A DNA stretch of 64,000 bases from contig JAGRDY010000018.1 of assembly GCA_020446815.1 (NCBI GenBank), forward strand, positions 1 to 64,000. The letters run 5' to 3'. A model generated the notes under the pieces. The model worked only from the letters and a program-made list of their open reading frames with translations, was not told the DNA's origin and did no database searches. This DNA comes from Paracoccaceae bacterium. Lineage in GTDB: Bacteria; Pseudomonadota; Alphaproteobacteria; Rhodobacterales; Rhodobacteraceae. The position numbers were made by a program, and so were the translations under genes. This document shows positions 57,915 through 64,000 of the stretch, one piece after another. Every line of letters starts with the position of its first letter. Position 1 is the stretch's first letter.

Positions 57915-59449
57915 TGTCAGCCAACGCACCGACGATTCAACAATCTGCGAAATCGAGTGCCGTGAAATCGCTGATCTGGGTTGTGCTGGCGGTTCTGGCC
58001 TGTCTGAGCGTGTTGATCATCAACGGCCGCCCCCTGTTTTACTTCGATACGATTGGCTATATTTCACAAGGGCATACCGCACTGCGGCAGCTTGGCTGGA
58101 AATCAGAATCCCCGCTTGAAGGGCGGCCGGAAGCTGTCGTGGAGGAAAGCGTTGGATCACCCTCTCCGGGGTTGACCGAGATTGATGCAGACAACACCGT
58201 TGACGGGTCGCGATCGACGGTCTACGCGCTGTTGTCGGGGGCCTTGGCGCAACTCGGAATCCTCGAAGGGCTGATCGCGCTGAACGTGCTGGCGGTGTTT
58301 TTGGCCGTGTGGATGCCGATGCGCGTGGCGGCGCGGCATTGGCCAAACGGGCCGCCTGTCGCGCAAATGGTTGCGATCCCTATCCTGGTTGCCGCCACCG
58401 GGTCGCTGCCCTTTTACATTGCCTTTCTGATGCCCGATACATTCGCGCCGGTGTTGTTGCTGGTACTCGCGACGCTGACGGTTTTCGCCCGCCACATGCG
58501 GGCATGGGAAATCGTCTTTTCGATCTGCCTCGGGTCTTTGGCGATCACTTCGCATCTGTCGCATCTGGCGATCGCCGTGGTGATGCTGCCCGCGGCGGCG
58601 CTCGTGTCACTGGTCATGTCGCGCCGCCGCTGGTGGCTGCCGCCGGCGATGATACTGGTCATTCTGGGGATTGGATTTGCCGAACAGAGCATGCTTCGCT
58701 CTGCCGCCAAGGCCATTTCCAATTCGAGCGTTGTCGTCAAACCCTATATCACCGCCCGTCTGATACAGGACGGGCCGGGGTTCCAGTACTTGCGCACGCA
58801 TTGCCCGGACGACAGCATCCCGACCTGCAAACTCTATCGCACATTGATGCTGTCCTCGGATCCCTACCGTCTGACGGCTTCGCACATCGTCTTTGAAACC
58901 AGCGCGCGGCTGGGGTCCTTTCGTCTCATGACGCCGGAAGATCAAAAACAGGTGGCCGATAATCAGATCGGATTCTTTTTCAGGGTGCTGGCCAATGACC
59001 CGATGGGCACGACGCTGGCGTTTCTGAAGAATACCTTTACCCAGGCAGGCTGGGTAAGCGTCGACATGACGTTGCAAACTGACAACATGATCGAACAGCA
59101 CAGAGGTGTCGGGGGGCTCATTTCGGGGCCGTTTGCGCATGGCCGTCTGACCAAGGATGTGGATTGGCTCAAGGTCGTGACGCCAGTACAGCAAGCGGTT
59201 TATCTGGCCTCCCTTGCCGTGATCCTGATATTGCTGGTCTTCGGGCGCAATGTGCCAAGGGAAATCAAGGCGCTCTCCGTAATGCTGATCTTGGGCATTC
59301 TTGCGAATGCTCTGGTCTGCGGCGGCATTTCGCAACCGGCGACGCGATACGGCGCGCGGGTTATCTGGCTGCTGCCATTGGCGGCAACGATAATGGTCAT
59401 GTTCACGCGGCGCCCCCGAAACGGCGCGTTCAGTGCGGGTTGGCATTGA
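57911..59449 (+). CDS. Polytopic membrane protein of unknown function
   Basis: This 512-residue protein has about ten predicted transmembrane helices, for example near 19-37, 84-115, 130-175, 180-215 and three toward the C-terminus. The loop after the first helix has [17 protein letters not shown], which resembles the catalytic Asp loop of GT-C glycosyltransferases, but the match is weak. A large periplasmic loop lies around 265-400. It overlaps the genes on both sides and sits within a glycan operon, so polysaccharide export, polymerisation or lipid-linked transfer is likely. I do not recognise the family. Confidence 0.7.
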   Translation: MMSANAPTIQQSAKSSAVKSLIWVVLAVLACLSVLIINGRPLFYFDTIGYISQGHTALRQLGWKSESPLEGRPEAVVEESVGSPSPGLTEIDADNTVDGSRSTVYALLSGALAQLGILEGLIALNVLAVFLAVWMPMRVAARHWPNGPPVAQMVAIPILVAATGSLPFYIAFLMPDTFAPVLLLVLATLTVFARHMRAWEIVFSICLGSLAITSHLSHLAIAVVMLPAAALVSLVMSRRRWWLPPAMILVILGIGFAEQSMLRSAAKAISNSSVVVKPYITARLIQDGPGFQYLRTHCPDDSIPTCKLYRTLMLSSDPYRLTASHIVFETSARLGSFRLMTPEDQKQVADNQIGFFFRVLANDPMGTTLAFLKNTFTQAGWVSVDMTLQTDNMIEQHRGVGGLISGPFAHGRLTKDVDWLKVVTPVQQAVYLASLAVILILLVFGRNVPREIKALSVMLILGILANALVCGGISQPATRYGARVIWLLPLAATIMVMFTRRPRNGAFSAGWH

Positions 59450-60468
59450 TGAGCGCGAATTTGGATCTGACGATTTCGGTTGTGATGCCGGCGTATAACG
59501 CCGCCCATCTGCTCCGGGATGTGCTGGAGCCGCCGATGGGGATGTTGGCGCGCGGCGAAGTCTGCGAGGTCATCGTTGTCGATGACCAGTCTTCTGACGC
59601 AACTGCGGAAGTGGCAAGCGCCATGGGCGCGCGCGTCCTGACGACGCCCATGAATGGCGGGCCGGGGGCGGCGCGCAACCTGGCGGCGCAACAGGCGGTA
59701 GGCGATATCTTGTGGTTCGTCGATTCAGACGTGATCGCATGGCCCGACGGTGCCGCGAAAGTCCGCGCGGCGATGTCCGAAGATGGGGTTGCCGCTGTCT
59801 TCGGGTCGTATGATGAATCGCCCGCGGGCACGCCGTGGTTTTCGCGTTACAAGAACCTGATGCACCGTTTCTATCACCAGAAGGCCGATCGCGAAGCCGC
59901 GACATTCTGGGCCGGGTGCGGCGCCGTGCGCGCCGACGTCTTTCGCCAGGTCGGAGGTTTCGATACCGAAACCTACCGGGTGCCGTCGATCGAAGATATT
60001 GAACTTGGCTATCGCATCCGCTCGACAGGAAGACGCATCGTGGTCGACCCGACCTTGCTGGGAAAGCACCTGAAAGTCTGGACGCCGAGAACCGCGATTT
60101 TCACCGATATCTTCCGACGGGCCTTGCCATGGTCGCGCCTGATGATTTCGCGCGAAGGCGTGGCCAATGATCTGAACACGAGCCGGGCCGAACGTGCCAA
60201 GGCGGTGATTGCCGGCGCGTTTCTTGTGTCGGTATTGGCCTTTGTGCTCTATCCCGGTCTTTGGCCGTTCATGGTGGGTCTTGCCATTTTCGCGGTTCTG
60301 GCGAACTGGAAACTGGCCAGGTTTCTCTATGGAAACGGCGGCTTGATGTTTGCGGCGGGCTCGTTGCTATATCACCAGTTTTACTATGTTTATTCGGCGG
60401 CGGCATTCAGCTGGTGCATGTTTGAGTATCATGTTTTGGGGGTAAAGGACCGCCTGCACGTCCCGTGA
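59449..60468 (+). CDS. Glycosyltransferase family 2, membrane-linked
   Basis: This 339-residue GT2 enzyme transfers a sugar from a nucleotide donor. It has TISVVMPAYNAAHLLRDVLE at the N-terminus, IVVDDQSSDATAEV near 43, LWFVDSDVIAW with the DSD metal motif near 87, and the acceptor region FRQVGGFDTETYRVPSIEDIELGYR with its Glu-Asp near 165-188. Two or three hydrophobic helices at the C-terminus (from about 255) anchor it to the membrane. The ATG overlaps the preceding stop (TGATG). Confidence 0.88.
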   Translation: MSANLDLTISVVMPAYNAAHLLRDVLEPPMGMLARGEVCEVIVVDDQSSDATAEVASAMGARVLTTPMNGGPGAARNLAAQQAVGDILWFVDSDVIAWPDGAAKVRAAMSEDGVAAVFGSYDESPAGTPWFSRYKNLMHRFYHQKADREAATFWAGCGAVRADVFRQVGGFDTETYRVPSIEDIELGYRIRSTGRRIVVDPTLLGKHLKVWTPRTAIFTDIFRRALPWSRLMISREGVANDLNTSRAERAKAVIAGAFLVSVLAFVLYPGLWPFMVGLAIFAVLANWKLARFLYGNGGLMFAAGSLLYHQFYYVYSAAAFSWCMFEYHVLGVKDRLHVP

Positions 60469-60537
60469 CCCAAAAAGGTCTTTCGGTTCGGTGGCGAAAA
60501 TTTGTGACTGCAAGGGCAGTGAAGGGAAGTTTTAACG

Positions 60538-61449
60538 ATGGTGACCAAGACGGCCAAAAAGGCCAAAACGCAGGACGTCAGGTCCGAACTGGAGGGCATG
60601 TCGCTCAGCGTGGTGATCCCGGCCTTCAACGAAGAAGGTGCGGTGCAGGCGACGATCGAAGATGTCCGTACCGCCATGGATCCGCTGGGAATTCCCTATG
60701 AAATCATCGTCGTCGACGACGGATCGGAAGACAACACTTTGGAAATCGCACGGCAAACCGGCGTGATCGTGGACAGCAATCAGGTCAACACCGGCTATGG
60801 GGCGGCGTTGAAACGCGGGGTAAAACGGGCGCAGTATGAATATGTGGCGATCCTTGATGCCGACGGAACCTATCCGCCGTATTACCTGCCGTCGATGCTG
60901 GCGATGTGCCGGGATCAGGATATGGTCGTGGGCGACCGCGGCGCGGGAATGAAAAACGTCCCCTGGATTCGCAAGCCCGCGAAATGGGTGCTCAACACCT
61001 TCGCGTCTTTCCTTGCGGAACGAAAGCTCAATGACCTCAATTCCGGCCTCCGGGTGTTTCGCAAATCCGAACTCGTGCCATTCATCCCCCTGCTGCCGCA
61101 GAAATTCTCGTTCACGACGACGATCACGCTGTGCATGTCGTGCAATGGAAAACGCATGATCTATACGCCGATTCAATATGGCAAGCGCGTCGGCAAGTCG
61201 AAAATCAGGCCCGTTGATTTCATCAACTTTCTCATTCTCGTCCTGCGTATGACCGTCCTTTTCAATCCGTTGCGGGTTTTCATTCCGATGGGGCTTGGGT
61301 TGATGGCCCTGGGCATGGTCAAGTTCATCTATGACATCTGGATGGACAACCTGTCGGAAACGACGATTTTCGCCTTTCTGTCGGCGCTGATCATCTGGTC
61401 GCTGGGTCTGATCGCCGACATGATTTCGCGACTGCATTTGCGGCCCTGA
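60538..61449 (+). CDS. GT2 glycosyltransferase (polyprenyl-phosphate sugar synthase-like)
   Basis: This 303-residue enzyme resembles dolichol-phosphate mannose synthase and GtrB, which charge a polyprenyl phosphate with a sugar. It has SVVIPAFNEEGAVQATI near 23, IIVVDDGSEDNTLEIA near 53, and AILDADGTYPPYYLPSML near 101, with the DAD motif. LNSGLRVFRKS follows near 166. Two helices near 240-295 close the protein (FIPMGLGLMALGMVKFIYDI and TIFAFLSALIIWSLGLIADM). AAGGGAAG lies upstream of the ATG. It is followed 1 bp later by a flippase-like gene. Confidence 0.88.
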   Translation: MVTKTAKKAKTQDVRSELEGMSLSVVIPAFNEEGAVQATIEDVRTAMDPLGIPYEIIVVDDGSEDNTLEIARQTGVIVDSNQVNTGYGAALKRGVKRAQYEYVAILDADGTYPPYYLPSMLAMCRDQDMVVGDRGAGMKNVPWIRKPAKWVLNTFASFLAERKLNDLNSGLRVFRKSELVPFIPLLPQKFSFTTTITLCMSCNGKRMIYTPIQYGKRVGKSKIRPVDFINFLILVLRMTVLFNPLRVFIPMGLGLMALGMVKFIYDIWMDNLSETTIFAFLSALIIWSLGLIADMISRLHLRP

Positions 61450-61450
61450 C

Positions 61451-62428
61451 ATGAACGACGCGAAAAAAACCGGCAAATCGGTGCGAAACTGGGGGATCAG
61501 GGCGGCCGGGTCGGCCTTGTTCCTGGGTGCACTGTTCTGGTTCCTGCCGCGCGATGCGATCATTGCCGGGTTTTCACGGATCACGTTCGGGCTGTTTTCG
61601 GGTGTGCTGGCGATCTTCTTTCTGGGCCATGTCGCGGCGGCGGCAAAGTGGTGGCTCCTGCTGGGGCGCGGCATACCTTTTGGCACGGCGATCAAGGCGC
61701 ATTTTGCGGGGCTCGCAGCCAACCTCTGCCTGCCCGGCGCGGTAGGCGGGGATGCCGTTCGCGCGGGCATCGCCCATTTGGAAATGCGCGACGGGCCGAA
61801 AATGGCCGCGGGCGCCGTGGCCGACCGCATGATCGACATGGTGGCGCTTGCGTTTCTGGCGCTGGCGGGCGCGCTGGCGCTTAGGGGGGAAGCGGGCAAG
61901 CTGCCGCTTGCCCTGGAGGCCGGGGGTGTTCTGGTTGTTCTGTTGATCCTGTCGATATACGCGCTGCCGGGGCTTGTCCGGGCAATCTGGGGTGCGTTTC
62001 CGAAGCTGCCCGCGCAAGACCTGGCCGAAAAGGTTTCGCGGTCGTTTTCCGATCTGGGGCGCAGGCCCGGTCTGTTGCTGGTGACCCTTCTGATGTCCGT
62101 CACCATCCAGGGTGCCTTTATTGGCCTGTCGATCAGGCTGGCTGTTGCCGTCGGTGTGGATGTTCCGAATGCGGCATGGTTTTTCGCCTGGCCGCTGGCC
62201 AAGATCATTGCCATTCTGCCTATCTCTCTGGGGGGGCTTGGGGTTCGCGAAAGTTCGCTCGCGGCGCTGCTCGTGCCTTACGGCGCACAAGCGGCACAAG
62301 TCGTCGCCGCAGGCCTCGTCTGGCAAGCGGTGCTGATCGTGGCCGGGCTTGCCGGCGCGATCATTCTGATGCTGTCAGGGGCGGGCTTGCGCCCGGCCAA
62401 GATGGCAAGCCAAAAGAGTGAAGGGTAG
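61451..62428 (+). CDS. LPG_synthase_TM (UPF0104) family membrane protein
   Basis: This 325-residue inner-membrane protein has about eight helices and belongs to the lysylphosphatidylglycerol-synthase-TM family, known for flippase-like roles. Diagnostic features are AAAAKWWLLLGRGIPFGTAIKAHFAG near 60-85, LCLPGAVGGDAVRA near 92, ADRMIDMVALAFLALAG near 124, and the C-terminal LPISLGGLGVRESSLAALLV near 255. In a glycan cluster it may flip a lipid-linked sugar. It starts 1 bp after the GT2 stop. Confidence 0.85.
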   Translation: MNDAKKTGKSVRNWGIRAAGSALFLGALFWFLPRDAIIAGFSRITFGLFSGVLAIFFLGHVAAAAKWWLLLGRGIPFGTAIKAHFAGLAANLCLPGAVGGDAVRAGIAHLEMRDGPKMAAGAVADRMIDMVALAFLALAGALALRGEAGKLPLALEAGGVLVVLLILSIYALPGLVRAIWGAFPKLPAQDLAEKVSRSFSDLGRRPGLLLVTLLMSVTIQGAFIGLSIRLAVAVGVDVPNAAWFFAWPLAKIIAILPISLGGLGVRESSLAALLVPYGAQAAQVVAAGLVWQAVLIVAGLAGAIILMLSGAGLRPAKMASQKSEG

Positions 62429-62432
62429 GTTA

Positions 62433-63878
62433 ATGAGTAAGAAATCAGCAGCGCAGGGCGACGCCGGGCCGAAAATAACCGTATTGGGCGCGGGGCCTGC
62501 CGGTATTGCCGCTGCCTATGCCTTGACCAAGGGCGACGCGCGTGTCGAGGTGTTGGAACGCGCGCCCGTCGCCGGGGGCAATTCCACCTCGTTCCAGATT
62601 GACGGGATATGGTGCGACTACGGATCGCACCGTTTTCACCCGGTGGCGGATCCTGCCGTCATCGCCGATGTGAAATCGCTTTTGGGCGACGATCTTCTGT
62701 TGCAGCCGCGCCATGGGCGTATCCGACTTGGCGGCAAGTGGATTCACTTCCCGCTGAAACCGGTGGACGCCCTGTTGCGCCTGCCAAAACGGTTTGCCGC
62801 GTCGTTGCTGGCTGACATGTTGATGAAACCATTTCGTGGCAAGCGTACCGGCGCCAGAAGCTTTTCGTCGGTTCTTTACGACGGGCTGGGCCGGACCATT
62901 TCAGAGAGCTTCTATTTCCCCTATGTCAGGAAGCTTTGGGGCCTTGACCCGGACAAGCTGGCGGTGACGCTGGCCGAGCGGCGCGTATCCAGCGGGTCTG
63001 TCGGCAAGATCCTGGGCAAGATGATGCGAATGCTGCCGGGGATGAGGGGGGCGACCACCGGGCGTTTCTACTATCCGCGCGAAGGGTTCGGGCAAATCTC
63101 GCAATCCATGGTGGATGCGGCGACAGGGCAGGGTGCCGCGTTTCGTTTCGGTGCGGATGTCGCGCGAATCGAACGCGATGATATGCAGGTCACGGGTGTC
63201 GTGACACTTGAGGATGGAAAAGAGATTCATCACCGGGCAGATCAGGTCTTTTCGACCATTCCCTTGACCACGGTCGTGCGGCTGATGGATCCGCCCCCGC
63301 CGGCCGAGGTGAAGAAAGCTGCGGATTCCATCCGTTTCCGGGGGATGATCCTGCTTTATCTGATCCTGAAAACCGATCGGTTTACCGAATATGATGCCCA
63401 CTATTTTCCCGAGCTGACGATCCCCATCAGCCGAATGTCGGAACCCAAGAATTACAGTTCCGCGACCGAACCCGAAGGGCGCACCATTCTATGCGCCGAA
63501 TTGCCCTGTGATCCCGGCGAGAAATGGTGGAGCATGTCCGATGAAGAATTGGGCGAATATTTTTGCCGGTGGCTGGGCGAGCTGGGGCTGCCTGTCACCG
63601 TGCCGGTCGATCGCTGCGAAACCCGCCGATTGGCACATGCCTATCCGGTCTATGACCTCGATTACCAGCGCCATTTTGACACCGTTGACAAATGGCTCTT
63701 GGGTCTCGACGGGTTTCTCAGTTTTGGCCGCCAGGGGCTTTTTGCGCATGACAACACCCATCACGCCTTTGCCATGGCCTATGCCGCGGTCGACAGCCTG
63801 AGCCCTGACGGCAGGATCGATCGGCCCAGGTGGGCAGCGCACCGGCATGAATTCGAAAGCCACCGGGTAGAGGATTGA
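62433..63878 (+). CDS. FAD-dependent oxidoreductase (protoporphyrinogen oxidase/UGM-like)
   Basis: This 481-residue flavoprotein opens with a dinucleotide-binding fold, TVLGAGPAGIAAAYALTKGD near 21-40, then the ERAPVAGGNSTSF segment that binds the second ribose. CDYGSHRFHPVADP near 68 resembles the substrate loop of UDP-galactopyranose mutase and related enzymes. The C-terminus has FGRQGLFAHDNTHHAFAMAYAAVDSL. It may oxidise, reduce or ring-contract a nucleotide or lipid-linked sugar. I chose ATG 62433, preceded by AGGGTAGG; the preceding gene ends at 62428. Confidence 0.8.
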   Translation: MSKKSAAQGDAGPKITVLGAGPAGIAAAYALTKGDARVEVLERAPVAGGNSTSFQIDGIWCDYGSHRFHPVADPAVIADVKSLLGDDLLLQPRHGRIRLGGKWIHFPLKPVDALLRLPKRFAASLLADMLMKPFRGKRTGARSFSSVLYDGLGRTISESFYFPYVRKLWGLDPDKLAVTLAERRVSSGSVGKILGKMMRMLPGMRGATTGRFYYPREGFGQISQSMVDAATGQGAAFRFGADVARIERDDMQVTGVVTLEDGKEIHHRADQVFSTIPLTTVVRLMDPPPPAEVKKAADSIRFRGMILLYLILKTDRFTEYDAHYFPELTIPISRMSEPKNYSSATEPEGRTILCAELPCDPGEKWWSMSDEELGEYFCRWLGELGLPVTVPVDRCETRRLAHAYPVYDLDYQRHFDTVDKWLLGLDGFLSFGRQGLFAHDNTHHAFAMAYAAVDSLSPDGRIDRPRWAAHRHEFESHRVED

Positions 63879-63881
63879 CGC

Positions 63882-64000
63882 TTGGCCGGGCCTGTTGTCG
63901 ACATCCTGATGTATCATTCGATTTCCGAGCGCGGCGGCGCCACATCCATCGCGCCAAAGGTTTTTGCCGAACAAATGCGTGCGATCGGTGAATCCGGCGT
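63882..64000 (+). CDS. Polysaccharide deacetylase family protein (5' end only)
   Basis: The frame from TTG 63882 to the window edge reads [19 protein letters not shown], then [28 protein letters not shown] and FAEQMRAI are the opening of polysaccharide deacetylase (NodB-type) domains. AGAGGA lies 7 nt upstream of the TTG. Only 39 residues are visible. It continues the glycan operon and could modify the polymer by removing acetyl groups. Confidence 0.7.
   Translation, partial: MAGPVVDILMYHSISERGGATSIAPKVFAEQMRAIGESG

Overview
The window looks like chromosome of a marine-type alphaproteobacterium of the Rhodobacteraceae/Roseobacter group. The evidence is gene content and order: an F1-only ATP synthase operon (atpHAGDC, no Fo genes beside it) followed by an H-type lectin gene, a soxBDAG sarcosine oxidase operon, a CIRCE-controlled groESL operon, and GC-rich coding with many 1-4 nt start/stop overlaps. 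No rRNA, tRNA, CRISPR array, prophage or intact insertion sequence was found. This placement is inference from content, not a phylogeny.

Layout. 1-7 kb: a crotonase, a drug/metabolite exporter, a CAP-domain protein, ClpA, glyoxalase II and a methyltransferase. 7-13 kb: atpHAGDC plus the lectin. 13-25 kb: RNA helicase, J-domain protein, aminotransferase, PRPP synthetase, an isomerase, a maoC-ribF-ycgN-threonine aldolase operon, a HAD protein, Mn-dependent pyrophosphatase and a TraB/GumN protein. 25-27.4 kb: groESL. 27.6-31.5 kb: an accessory patch with an IS30-type transposase remnant, two glycosyltransferases, and a divergent glycosyltransferase-methyltransferase fusion. 31.8-39.7 kb: a GlxA/AraC-type regulator, soxBDAG and a sulfatase-superfamily hydrolase. 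39.7-44 kb: an RND efflux pair. 44.2-52.8 kb: a LysR-controlled catabolic cluster. 52.8-56.2 kb: rmlCBDA. 56.9-64 kb: a surface-glycan cluster running off the window.

The best candidate for an undescribed system is 44.2-52.8 kb. A divergent LysR gene faces an aldehyde dehydrogenase, an M19 dipeptidase-like protein missing three of five metal ligands, a 558-residue protein of no family I recognise, a DUF3726-like protein, and the three 5-oxoprolinase-type subunits PxpB, PxpC and PxpA. Most junctions overlap. The set reads as one pathway that opens a cyclic amide or lactam and oxidises an aldehyde; the substrate is unknown. A long stem-loop sits inside it, and a diverged copy near 2.8 kb carries a compensatory base change.

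Other points worth attention: SoxD has no cysteine and so lacks most of the zinc site known for this subunit; two direct repeats 21 bp apart upstream of soxB fit an AraC-family operator; and rmlCBDA with the divergent uxs cluster suggests dTDP-rhamnose and UDP-xylose feeding a lipid-linked surface polysaccharide.
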